Shown here: in pieces, positions 33,691 through 43,999 of the stretch
Position numbering within the stretch: position 1 is the first letter of the stretch
Layout of the letters: each line of letters starts with the position of its first letter
Notes under the pieces: model-generated
The model's input: the letters and a program-made list of their open reading frames with translations, nothing else
Told to the model about the DNA's origin: nothing
Databases searched by the model: none
From: Amaurobius ferox
Lineage: Eukaryota > Arthropoda > Arachnida > Araneae > Amaurobiidae
Reading direction: 5' to 3'
DNA length: 64,000 bases
Assembly: GCA_951213105.1 (NCBI GenBank)
Contig: OX578137.1
Coordinates: 61,082,736-61,146,735, forward strand
Position numbers and translations under genes: made by a program

Positions 33691-33919
33691 GAAGACGACT
33701 ATCATGGATTCAGTGGACTTTGGGATATTGAGAACCAATTTAAAATCGTGAGGACAACGGCCACGCAGAAAGCTAAACTTGAGGATAAAAATAACAAAAA
33801 GAGTCTAACCTAAGGTAAAAATAGCATGAGGTTGTCAGTCAGATTGTCAGTTGCACGCCAATATGAAATTAGAGGGTGGAAAATGCAGAGTTCAATTTGA
33901 CGATATAAGAGCTTCTAAT

Positions 33920-34075
33920 TCCGACCCAATAGCTCAACGGTAGGCCAGTATGAATGCCAGAACAAAGATCCGTGGTTAAATCCCCTGTTGGAGCAGTAAG
34001 GTCCTTTACAATCTAAACACCGTAAAATTCGGTACTGGCGTACTTCAGAACCCAGAAAGTTTCACCTCGGTGATA
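33920..34075 (+). mobile_element. tRNA-derived SINE, second family, copy 2
   Basis: The A box AATAGCTCAACGGTAGG is good; the B box is worn (GTGGTTAAATCCCC). It is followed by TTGGAGCAGTAAGGTCC and TTTACAAT, then TACTTCAGAACCCAGAAAG. It lies 230 bases after copy 1 in the same orientation. Confidence 0.65.
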
Positions 34076-36279
34076 TATTTTTATTCGAATTAGTATTTTA
34101 GTTATTTTATGTTTTAGCACTATGTTGAGCGATATTTCCGCCAACCGGTTTCTTATCGTCCGAAAATATTATAATTGAGTTTCCAACTGGACATCACAGG
34201 AAAGATTGAAGAACATAGTTTCCAATGAATCTTGATTTGTATCTGTAGGATTATTCCTTCATATTTATTTATTTTTTGGAAAATGCATCAAAATCTGAAT
34301 TTTTTATGCTATGTAATATTTCTTTTACCACATTCGAAATTAGCACAATCCTATAGTTTGTCAGAAAGTTGGGTGTATATTTTCGCATTCTAATATAATT
34401 TTATTTTGTTTTTTGATTTTATATGTGATTTTTTTGTTAATTTTCACACGAGCGAACCTGTAAATTTTCGACGTTTCTCAATAAAGTTCGGTACACTTTT
34501 TTACCTGCCGGATTTAACCACGTCTAGAGAAGGAGGCATCCTTTTGAATGATCGTTTATTTTATTGTTGGTTTAGCTTACAACGTTTGTGGTTCAGTGCT
34601 CTTTGGACTTAAACTGAAGATCTCGCATTTTGCGGTGAATTGGATTGAAACTGATTTGGTGATTCGTAAACTGAGTAGTATTATTGAGGTAGCGAGCGCT
34701 TATTTGAGCATAATGCCGGATAATTCGTTCTAGTATTTTAATAATTTTGAAAGTAGAATTTTGAAAATGTTACTATTTACAAAACAACTGTGGTTTCATT
34801 ATCTTGCATACAGCCTTATATCAACATTTTTTTCTTTTTTGCTCAAATGAGTACTCAATTAAATATATTTAATTTACACGCAGTCAACCTATCGCGACTA
34901 TTTAACAAAGAATGTGGATTTCTTTAGAGGAATATACCATTTTTATGCTTCTAGCGATTCTACTACAGAAGAATTAGGCAACAACAATAAATTAATGGAA
35001 CCTCCATATGGGGGCAAATAGTGTGCATGCATCATTTTTGACGGAACTATTAATATTTTTTATACTTTTTGTACACTTAATTTATACAGTCATACTATTC
35101 TATTCATCACCGAATATTGGGTATATAAACCTATGTTCTGTGCTGCAGTCAATTAATTTGCTTATGTCCCTCTGCGGAAGATTGTACCACAAATGTTTTA
35201 ACTAGTCACCTAATTCAGTGGTATTCTGAGAAGGCTGCAATAGCTGTTCCTGGAAGATTCAGTTTTTTTTATTAAACATTTATAATTGTTTAAAACCTTG
35301 AAAAAATTTGTTTCATATTTACCATTTTTTCAATTTACATAGCTCAATTAAATAATTCATTGTTTTATTTCTTAACCATAGAGGGCACCAACAAACTGCA
35401 TGCGAAACAAACCTTTATCAGAAAACACTTCCTTCATTGACGAACTTTCGATAACTGATCAGAGCGTAGTGTTTAGAGAAGTCGTTTTGTAACCTATTCA
35501 TCGTGAATTCGATTCCAGCCAACACCAGTAAATAAACCATTTAAAATTCAAAATGGCGGAAATAAAAAGATTCAATAGACGGCGCCACTGAAATCTACCG
35601 GTCGACGACCATCACGTCATCGTCTAATGTTCAACAGTAAGTCATCCTTCCAAAGTTCAGAATCACGTCATTAATTCAAAGTTCATCGCGATAAAGTGAT
35701 TACATCATCGTTCAAAGTTCATCATGAAGTCATCGGGTCAAGGTCGCTTGCGCAATTGTGCTGGCGTAGAACCGCTTCTCTCTCCCTACATCCAGCTAAA
35801 AATTCAGCATTTTTGTTTCCCTTCCTTCTTGTGATATAAATTAGTAATGAACATACTATAATTCTCAAAAAAATTTAAAGTGATTTTCACTCATACTATT
35901 TAAATAAGTGGTTTTCCTTTAAAGATTCTACTGAGAATTTTAATAATTGAGGTATTTATCAAATGTCTTTCAAATGTGGAATATAGTTTACAGGTCACAT
36001 TAAACGTGCCTGATAGCATTGCTTGCGAAAATAGTGTGCAAATTATATAAAAAATCCACAAATTAATAAATCTTCCATTACAAATCACTAATTCTATGTC
36101 CAATTTGCGGTTTAATTCTTCTGTCTATTTTCTCAAAAATTCCCTTCAGTTTCTAATTTGGATTTCTTTTAAGCTTTTGTTATCAATAAAACTTGAGAAC
36201 GTTTATTCATTGTTTTCTCTGCATCATTGTTTTATTTTTTTTACGCAAGTCTATTTTATTTTTTCTCATTTTATTTCTC
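34076..36279. other. Intergenic, mostly unrecognised
   Basis: AT-rich. Around 35600-35760 phrases such as CGTTCAAAGTTCATC recur three to four times, a degenerate tandem of roughly 35 bp. The end of one segment (TAATGCCGGATAATTCGTTC at 34712) recurs with changes near 38696, suggesting a dispersed repeat of unknown type. Confidence 0.4.
35463..35525 (+). pseudogene. tRNA-like sequence, worn
   Basis: GCGTAGTGTTTAGAGAAGTC resembles an A box region, and GTGAATTCGATTCCAGCC, 30 bases on, is a good B box and T arm. The D stem is poor. It is likely a tRNA pseudogene or SINE head. Confidence 0.4.
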
Positions 36280-36480
36280 TGTCGTTACACTAGATAGCGC
36301 TACTTCTGAGGTTTATCTATTTTACCAGCTTGGTGTGAGTGCGCTCTTATTTAAGATTCAGCTCTATGTGTCTTCGTACTGAAGAAATAAACACATAATT
36401 TCCGAAACGATCATTTGCTTTCTTCTTTTTATTAGCGGAGCTTTTTATTTAATCTTCGTTATGGATATTTATTGTGATTT
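36280..36480 (+). other. LTR- or promoter-like segment
   Basis: TGTCGTTACACTAGATAGCG at the left could be a TG-starting LTR end. TATTTAAG at 36348 is followed by AATAAA at 36386, close together as in a retrotransposon U3-R region. No matching CA end or target duplication was identified. Confidence 0.25.
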
Positions 36481-38991
36481 ATTACCTTTAAGAATGGGAG
36501 TTTATTAAATATGTTATCGGTCACTATTACATCCATGTCAGTTCAAAGAAATATAGAAATGCAGTAGTTAACAAGAACTTACATTATAATATTTTGATAA
36601 AAATACAGTTGCATATTGAATTTAATAGAAAAACTTCGAAAGTATAAATTGTTCAAAATAGAATTCTGACACAACATTGTGTGAGAATAATTAAAGTTGA
36701 CACAGCATACGACTTGGCTTTGAGCGATCTTTGCTCCTAGAGTGTCACAGTAAAATTTTAAAATATAAATGTTTTATGACAATTCTGAAACGTAGGATGT
36801 GTCTGCAAGTGAAACACAGAAAAGGTAAATTCAATTTCATATTGTTGAAATATATAGTTCCGTAGATTTTATAGAAGTGAATGAAATATGAAATGTCGAA
36901 GGAAAAATATAACAATAAACATTTTATTCTAGGCACAAATTATGGGGACGAGGTAGGCGAGTTCTGCATGTAGTGTATGACGAGACATATAATAAATTAA
37001 TAAAGATATTTCTAATTAAATATATTTCAGTGAGGTGTGATAATTTTCTATCTTTGAATTCCTATCTGAACTTTATTTGAAAATTGAATTTTTATCAATT
37101 CTTATTTTCGATTGCGAAAAAAATATTGCTGCTTCATAGAATCAACATCATGGATGAGAATATTGCTTTTGAGTAGTGGTAGTAATATCAAAAATATGTA
37201 TTAGGTTTTATAGTTACTCCTCTTCTTTTTAAATTTAAAAAATATTTTAATTTTCTCAATTCAAAATTTTAATTTTTTCTTTTCCCATTTTTCTTTCTTT
37301 ATGGCCGGTAAGTTTCTGTAGATGACCAATAAAATATTAGCTGCACCAGCAAAATTGACCTGTAGATTGATCTGAGCACATTTAGCAACCCCAGTTGAAA
37401 GTACACTATACACAGTGTACTCTGTACCATCCGTAGATGGAATTTAAAACTTTCAGATCATAAAGCATGTTGGTTATTGCAACTGTTACTAAATTTCCTT
37501 ACTTATATTTCTGAAATACCAAACCTTAATATTCATTTTTATGTATGCGTGTTAGGTAGAAAACAATTAGTAATTTATTAAAACAAAAAATACTTATTAA
37601 ATTCACTTCTTTAATTGAGCTTTTTTCGGATAAATGTTAAAAGTTAAATAATCTAGGTACAATACACCCATATAAGCTATCAACATATTAAAATTTTAAA
37701 GTAAGATTTTGTGAATGAATTTTCATTTTGACTTATTTTTATCATATCATTCTTTTCACTTTAAAGTAAGATTTTGTGGATAAATTTTAAATCTTCATTT
37801 TGACTTATTTTTATTATATCATCCGCTGCACTTTAAAGTAAGATTCTGTGAATAACTTTTCACTTTGATTTATTTTTATTATATCATCCGTTGCACGTAA
37901 CAATGAATAGAAGCAGGGAATTACTTGCCCAACCAATCATTCAACTGCAATCATACTGATCTGATTTCCTCAATTGATGGAAATTTAATTATATACAATA
38001 GAGAAGCACGAAACGGATTACCGATGTAGATGGAATTTAATAATTTAGATAAATTCCAGAAGGCATTTAAAATGAATACTTGGTGTTGTGTTTTGAATGT
38101 TGTTAATATGGATTGATTTATATGATGAGAACCAAATCGACTGCTGAATCACGTAAAAGCAATATAACTGTTATGAAGGTTTAAGAATGATAGACTTGGG
38201 AGAGAAATTAGGGAGAACTTTATTTCTCAGTCTTGTTATCTTGCAAATACACATGGAATTTTTTCTGTTATCTGATTAATGATTGAATATACAGAAATGT
38301 ACTGGTAATGGACTATAAAAATATAGTAATCTGGTTAATGCTTTAATGAAACCATAATTCTCCGAGATATAGCATGACTATGTCAGATTTTTATTTCTCA
38401 GTTCTGTCTTTTTTTTACTCCGGGCATTGATTTATTCATATACACTGCATATTATTTATTTAATTTGTTTTCATCTCAAGTTCATATTTTTTTCATTTTT
38501 TGTTTTCTTTCTAGTTTTACTTTCCATTCATTACTCGTAAGTAGCGTTGCTGTATTTGCTTATGTTGTTTCACCATTTTCGGTTTCGCTGGCATTGTTTA
38601 GTGCTCATTTGGGCATAGGGAACAGTCAGGATTAGAAATTGAGAAGTGTCATCGGTATCTGTATAATTTAAGTATCGGGCGCTTATGTTATAACTCGAGC
38701 AATGCCGGTTAATTCGTTCTCGTAAATACATAAATGTAATATTTTACGCACAGTTGCATGGAAATTCTATCCATTTAAAACATATGAAATTTGATATAAA
38801 CTCATTAAAAAAGGATACAATTTAAAGCTTTAAATCATATATAATTAACCACCATATTTTATTCAATACAGCACTATTTATTTAAATGTAATTGCCTGTC
38901 AGAATTTCTATGATAATTAGAATTATTCGTTTAAATTAATGACTATTTAAGGTTATTGTATTTTGTGGTCAACATATCTAGAGGTGAAGGG
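36481..38991. other. Intergenic, mostly unrecognised
   Basis: AT-rich with one tandem repeat (37698-37896, listed separately). No gene seen. Confidence 0.35.
37698..37896. repeat. About 68-bp tandem repeat, three units
   Basis: The block AAAGTAAGATTTTGTG ... TTTTGACTTATTTTTAT ... ATCAT occurs three times in a row. Confidence 0.85.
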
Positions 38992-39035
38992 ATATGTATG
39001 TTATAAAAAATTCCAATTTTTTATAACATACATAT
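38992..39035. repeat. Perfect inverted repeat, 21-bp arms, 2-bp spacer
   Basis: From ATATGTATGTTATAAAAAA on the left to the mirrored TTTTTTATAACATACATAT on the right the arms are exact inverse complements around CC. It could extrude as a hairpin. Confidence 0.9.
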
Positions 39036-39807
39036 TTGTTTTAAGAAATTTATGACCTTTGTTGTAGAAAATGCTCGTAAGTCAGTTGTGCCTTTAAGGT
39101 GATAAAAAAACCCCTTAAAACACATATTAGATTTTGCAGGGTTAACAGTGGGGTAATAAAATACAAATTAAGAAAAATTATCATTTATTTAGCTTATAAA
39201 TATAAAAAAAACTCCATAAAAATTTTATCTGTATCCTGAAAACTAAAAATTAACATTTGAAAAAAAAATTCCTAAAAATATCAAAAGTTTCATTCCTCGA
39301 TATATCAAAATCCTTGTTTTTTTTTACTTAAATGCTTTTTCCCGCTAGTTCTAGATATGTTCTATTGGCTAACTTCCAGAAAGTAAATAATTTTATTTAA
39401 TAACTTATGAATATCTACCACTTTTGGGGCAGAAAATTTCAGCATTATAATAAAACTAATTTATCCAATATTTATTAGTTTATTCACTCAAATAAATTAA
39501 TTATAAAAAGTTATTATTATAACTTTATGAATTCATTTATTGTTTTGAGTCTGTAAACTAAATATTACTTAAATATGCATGTAGGTAAAAAGAAATATCA
39601 GAAAAGCTTATACCTAAAGTAGTTTATAGTAAAGCAGAAGTGGTTAAAGAAATTACACTGCATAAGTAGACTTAAAATTGTAAGAAAGTTAAATTTTAAG
39701 AAAGTGTTCTTAAAATTACATAAAAATTAAACCTTAAGAAAGTGTTCTTAATTATACAGTTAAGTACTTCCAGCTGTTTTAATTTTCTTAAATAATTATG
39801 ATATAAT

Positions 39808-39916
39808 GTTTGTATTACTGTAGTGAAACACATTTGTATTACTGTAGTGTTTGTATTACTGCAGTGCCATACAATTGTATTACTGTAGTGTTTGTATTAA
39901 TGTAGTGCCACACAAT
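39808..39916. repeat. Short tandem repeat based on TTTGTATTACTGTAGTG
   Basis: The 17-bp core occurs five times, alternately joined directly or by a CCACACAA-type spacer, giving a mixed 17/25 bp period. Confidence 0.85.
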
Positions 39917-40117
39917 TTAGACTGAAATGCAATGAGATTGGCAACAAGAGTGACCGTGTCACTCTTCTCTTAGCTTATGATTTTCGTATGGACTTTCGAA
40001 CGCATCCATACTGAAAGACAATCCTTCTAATTTCTTTTATGAATTGAATTACAGAGTTGCTAGTAATACACTTCGACCGATTAAGTTACCTCGGGTTCGA
40101 CACCCAGTCCATCCTGA

Positions 40118-40235
40118 GCCAACGGCCGTACCGTGCTGAATACACCGGTTCTCGTTAGATCACCGAAGTCAAGCAGCATCGGGCGCGGTTAGTACTTGGG
40201 TGGGTGACCACCTGGGAACACCGCGTGCTGTTGGC
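40118..40235 (+). rRNA. 5S rRNA-derived sequence (SINE head, 118 nt)
   Basis: GCCAAC at the start pairs with GTTGGC at the end, as in the closing helix of 5S rRNA. Internal blocks TGAATACACCGGTTCTCG, GATCACCGAAGTCAAGCAG, CATCGGGCGCGGTTAGTAC and GGGAACACCGCG are the expected 5S segments in order, including the internal control region. Length equals a whole 5S RNA. It is not treated as a functional 5S gene because a SINE body follows and target duplications enclose both. A TTTT at 40239-40242, just after it, could stop pol III early. Confidence 0.9.
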
Positions 40236-40489
40236 ACATTTTGGTCGCGGTGTCCCGGTGATTTGCGCGCTGGATTTGCACACTGCCACAACTGCCGCCG
40301 TGCTCATGCGGAGTACGATCACGTTAAACATGTGGGTCAGTAAGTCCTTCCGAGAGGGTGGTGGTAGGGGAAGGAGGGTACGGTCCCTGTGGATGCCTCC
40401 CCCACTGGGTTCCGGTCTAAATTGGGTGGACTTCCCGGCCGTCCAAACAGTTACCTTACACCTTTCTGGTACCTTACACCTTTCTGGTA

Positions 40490-40547
40490 CCGGCCGTCCA
40501 AATTGGTGCTCTTAGTCCCCTGGACGAGTCGGACGGTCTGGGTCTTC
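40490..40547 (+). mobile_element. 58-bp hairpin mini-element nested in the SINE 3' hairpin
   Basis: CCGGCCGTCCAAATTGG begins it and GGACGAGTCGGACGGTCTGG leads to its end GGGTCTTC. Stems: GGCCGTCC/GGACGGTC outside, GCTC/GAGT and GTCC/GGAC inside. The host-hairpin sequence TACACCTTTCTGGTA lies exactly on both sides (40475-40489 and 40548-40562). A third copy of that 14-mer at 40457-40470 comes from a local 18-bp tandem duplication. Confidence 0.88.
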
Positions 40548-40608
40548 TACACCTTTCTGGTAGGTCGGACGGTCTGGGTCTCAACAACAACACAACCCAG
40601 TCTATCCT

Positions 40609-40664
40609 CCGGTCGCCTAAATAGCAGCTCACATCCGTGGATGAGTCGGGCGGCCTGGGCCTTC
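40609..40664 (+). mobile_element. 56-bp hairpin mini-element next to the composite SINE
   Basis: It runs CCGGTCGCCTAAATAG ... GTGGATGAGTCGGGCGGCC and ends GGGCCTTC. GGTCGCCT pairs with GGGCGGCC (two wobbles); inside, GCTC pairs with GAGT and ATCC with GGAT. AAYCCAGTCTATC flanks it (40594-40606 and 40665-40677, 12 of 13 identical). The left flank is also the right target duplication of the composite SINE. Confidence 0.85.
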
Positions 40665-40770
40665 AATCCAGTCTATCTATTGATGTTCTAAGTCCAAAAT
40701 TATGCAGAGTTCTATGCCATGGGCAGACAAGCTAAAATGACGGAGGTAGTTGAGGTCACTCCATTGAATT

Positions 40771-41916
40771 TTTACTTTTCCTTTATAAATAATATAATGT
40801 ATAAGGAAAGTTTTGTGACGGGGTCGAATAATCTAATTCCAACACGTTTCGAGCATTTCTGAACTCGAATAGAACGTTTTTGAGGTGATGTGTGTATGTG
40901 TGTGTGTGTGTATGTCCATGAGTCTGGGGATATGATATCTCACGAACGAATAGAGTATTTCAAACGAAATTTGGAACAAATATTTAATAGATGAATACTA
41001 TTTTAAATGTAATATTGCATAGATGTATATATATATGAATATATATATATGCAATATTTAATAGATGAGTACTATTTTAATTTCAACTTTAATAGATGAA
41101 TAATATTTTAAATGCAATCAAATATTTAGAAGATTCACAAATATTCGAAAAAAAATTATTTTGAAAAAAATATTAAAGAAATCAGAGCCTTTATTAATAT
41201 AACACAAATTATTGTTTTTATATAACTTTTCATTAAGAAACGAATGACAGAAACTTTAGGACGCTAGTACTAACCAGTTTCAAGATATTGCACATTTTTA
41301 TATAAATGTATCATTGAAATCACATACAATTATAAAAAATATTAACAATTGCGTAAGATGTTCACTTTTCACATGTAATATTATGCGATAAATGTGTTAA
41401 CATTCCTCTCATGTATCTAGTCTGTTCCACTCACGAGAGAAGATAATTTGGGTAATGGTTTTGCATGTTGACACCCAGCAATTCGCCATTAGTCATTTAT
41501 GTATAAGAAAAGCTCTTCTGTCTGTCTGTCTGTTATGTCTGGCGATATATTTTGCAAACTTGATGACTAATTTCGAGAAATATTACCAGGGTTGACGAAA
41601 ATAGGATCAAAATTGCAAAAATGGCGATAAATTAACGAAAACAACGCCAAACTAATTATTTCATAATGAAAATATTATATTATATGGACTACATTGCTAT
41701 AAGTATTTATAATTATTAATTTAGGGTTGCACGAAATATAGGTTAACTGTGCAATCCAAAATAATTTTACCTGTTATCAACCGGGAAAATGTCAAATGTA
41801 CAATTCAAAGTTAATAACATTATATCTTGGAGCTTATATATAAGTTTTTTACTGTGAAAAAGTAAATTGATTGCATTATATAGAAAAGTCATGTGCTGCC
41901 CATTTCAGATTCTTTT
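40771..41916 (+). repeat. Dispersed repeat M1, full-length
   Basis: It begins ACTTTTCCTTTATAAATAAT, then GTATAAGGAAAGTTTTGTGA. It has a TG microsatellite near 40885-40912 and ends AGTCATGTGCTGCCCATTTC then AGATTCTTTT. Confidence 0.75.
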
Positions 41917-41959
41917 ATGAAGTGAAAGATGTAAGGTAAATCTAGTAAATCCTTTCGTG

Positions 41960-42060
41960 GCTAGTTTGGTGTGGCTGGTTTGGTGTAGCTGGTTTGGTGT
42001 GACTGGTAATCCCTGGGGCAATCTAGGACGCATGTGTTTGATTCACTGTTCTTTTCGATA
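41960..42060 (+). repeat. 16-bp tandem triplet with tRNA-like tail
   Basis: GGCTGGTTTGGTGTGG-type units repeat three times (41965-42005), then GGCAATCTAGGACGCATG and TTTGATTCACTG follow. The latter resembles a worn B box. It may be a degraded SINE of the second family. Confidence 0.4.
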
Positions 42061-42596
42061 TTTCTGCCTAAATATAAACCAAATACCGACAGTGTTTCAC
42101 GTTACTGTATTATGTACTCTATTACTGTAACCCACATTGTTATTTTTTTCTGTTTGAGCAATGTTTAAATCCTCCCAGGCTCAGCAACCATCTGTCTCGT
42201 ATTTATAAAAATTGGCAAACCGATGGCTTTAGTGACGAACCTTAGTGTTGAATTAAAGAAAAAATTAAACGAAATAAATATGGTTAACCATGTGAATAAA
42301 ATTATTGTAATTTTTCGGTAATAAAAGGAATAAAACCACTCCTGCTAATTTAAAGTTAAGTCGTTCAAAAATTCTGAATTAAAAACTAAATTTAAATTTT
42401 CGTTAAAAATACCTCGTTACTAATTAAGTTCTTTAAAAAGATTCCATGAAGTCCCTGATTAGTTATATGCTGTATATTTGCAAAGGTTTTCATTTATAAC
42501 TTCTACCAATTTAAATGCATCCTTTCCAATGAAATTCCATGATTTTGAGTGTTGCAGAAACGCGCTACGTTGCTAAATGTAAAATAAAGTCTTATA

Positions 42597-43019
42597 TAAA
42601 AATCTGGTGCAGATAGAATATAACTTATCCCTATATAATGCAATGGATTTACTTCTTTCACAGTAAACAATTGGTGTACAATATCCACGGCACAATGTTT
42701 TTAACTTTGAAATGTATATTTGGCGCTTTTCTGGATGACAGCATGTAAAATTTCGAAGTACCAAATTAATTATATTTCGAAGTACCAAATTAATTTATAA
42801 TTTGCTCATTTGCTATATCGACAATTATCAATATAGATAGCATCCGTAATACACAATATATTAAAATTATTAAAATTATAGTCTATATATTAAAATTATG
42901 AAATAATTATTTCATCAATTTGACGTTTTTCCGTTACTTTAGAGTCATTTTTGCAACTGCGACTATATTTTTATCAATCTGAGCGACATATTACCAATTT
43001 GACGATATGCCACCAATAT
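42597..43019 (-). repeat. Dispersed repeat M1, 3' half, inverted
   Basis: It starts AAAAATCTGGTGCAGATAG and follows the inverse of the M1 3' half until it abuts the 5' end of the next copy at 43020. Confidence 0.6.
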
Positions 43020-43995
43020 TACTTTGCCTACACGTACAATATAATGTATAGGGGAAGCATTGTGACAAGATCAAAAATCTAAATCCAACCTCTTGACGGA
43101 GCAGTGCGTTTTAAGCATCCCTGAATTTGAATCGCACGTGATGTCTGTGTATGTGGGAATGTATGCTAGTAGTATTTCTTTTAAGCATACATCCGGAAGG
43201 CGAAGCCCCCTCATGAGACTATTATTCGCCCCCTCCGAAGACATTTTATGTTAACCCAGTTTTCATTTGTGACAGCATTTAGATATATTTATATTGGGCA
43301 AAGAGGAAACTTGCCCCCCCCCCCTAAAGTTTCATAGCTCCCCTTCGGCCAAAAAGTCCTGAAAGAAACACTGTATGCTAGTATGTGCCCCGTAAGTCTG
43401 TGGATACAATATCTCAATAACAATTGGAGCTTTTCCAGTGAAATTTGACACGATTATTACAATAAATAATGGAATACCTTGCTTATTTGAATCTCGATGG
43501 AATGTTTGGAAGCCCCCTCCCCCAACCCCAATTTTGGAATCAATATTTTTAAAAATCAATAAAAAATCATGACCTTTAACATTGTTAAAGAAATAATCAT
43601 GCTATACGTAGCTTTTAATTAGAAAACGAATGTCATAAACATTAGAACGCTAGCATGAATAGTTCTTGAAATATTGTAAGCTTTTCAAATAACATTTCTC
43701 ATAAAAATGACATAAAATAGGCAAATATTATCAAATATTTTAACTTTCCGTATGCAACATTATGCAAGAAATCAATTAACATCTTTCTCGTGAATCTATT
43801 TCGTTCTATCCACGAGGGCAGTTACTTTTGTAATACTTTTTTTTTATATTTAAAACCATACATATTGTGTCGTGGATCTTGCATAACATTATTTTGTCGT
43901 AAAATAAGTAAAATAGGAAATGCATGCGCAGTACGGAATGTAGTATGCGTTATGTAAGGAAAGTCATGTGCTGCTTGTTCTCGTCAGATTCTTTC
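43020..43995 (+). repeat. Dispersed repeat M1, full-length, split by a hAT MITE
   Basis: It starts TACTTTGCCTACACGTACAA then TATAGGGGAAGCATTGTGA, and ends AAGTCATGTGCTGCTTG ... CAGATTCTTT. The 204-bp hAT MITE at 43170-43373 interrupts it, and its removal restores M1 continuity. Confidence 0.7.
43170..43373. mobile_element. hAT-type MITE with 8-bp target duplication
   Basis: TATGCTAG lies exactly on both sides (43162-43169 and 43374-43381). The ends are TAGTATTTCTTTTAAG and, inverse complement of the right, CAGTGTTTCTTTCAGG, about 13 of 16 identical. An 8-bp duplication and a CAG...CTG end fit the hAT superfamily. No coding capacity. Confidence 0.82.
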
Positions 43996-43999
43996 AGAT

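Larger units (their letters stand above)
40116..40594 (+). mobile_element. 5S/tRNA composite SINE, copy C, with target duplication and nested mini-element
   Basis: In order: 5S rRNA-like sequence (40118-40235); a tRNA-head relic (40243-40281, GGTCGCGGTGTCCCGGTG ... GCGCGCTGGATTTGCAC) that matches the copy-B head but stops before the B box; the same body as copies A and B (from about 40282); the 3' hairpin (GGCCGTCC at 40437), interrupted by a 58-bp mini-element (40490-40547); then GGTCTGGGTCTC and a CAACAACAAC tail. ACCCAGTCYATCCT flanks the whole unit (40102-40115 and 40595-40608, 13 of 14 identical), showing it inserted as one piece. The 5S part can supply an internal pol III promoter of its own. 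Confidence 0.88.

Noticed and set aside
34580..38750. Possible pair of LTR fragments sharing GCCGG.TAATTCGTTCT
   Set aside because: Similarity is confined to about 45 bases with gaps; not enough to define an element.
40118..40235. Functional 5S rRNA gene
   Set aside because: Although full length, it is joined to a SINE body and enclosed by the same target duplication; changes such as CGTTAG in place of the usual CGTCCG also suggest a derived copy.
40204..40691. Open frames of about 100 codons over the 5S/SINE region
   Set aside because: They read through structural RNA-derived sequence; similar frames appear in copies A and B only because the SINE is GC-richer.
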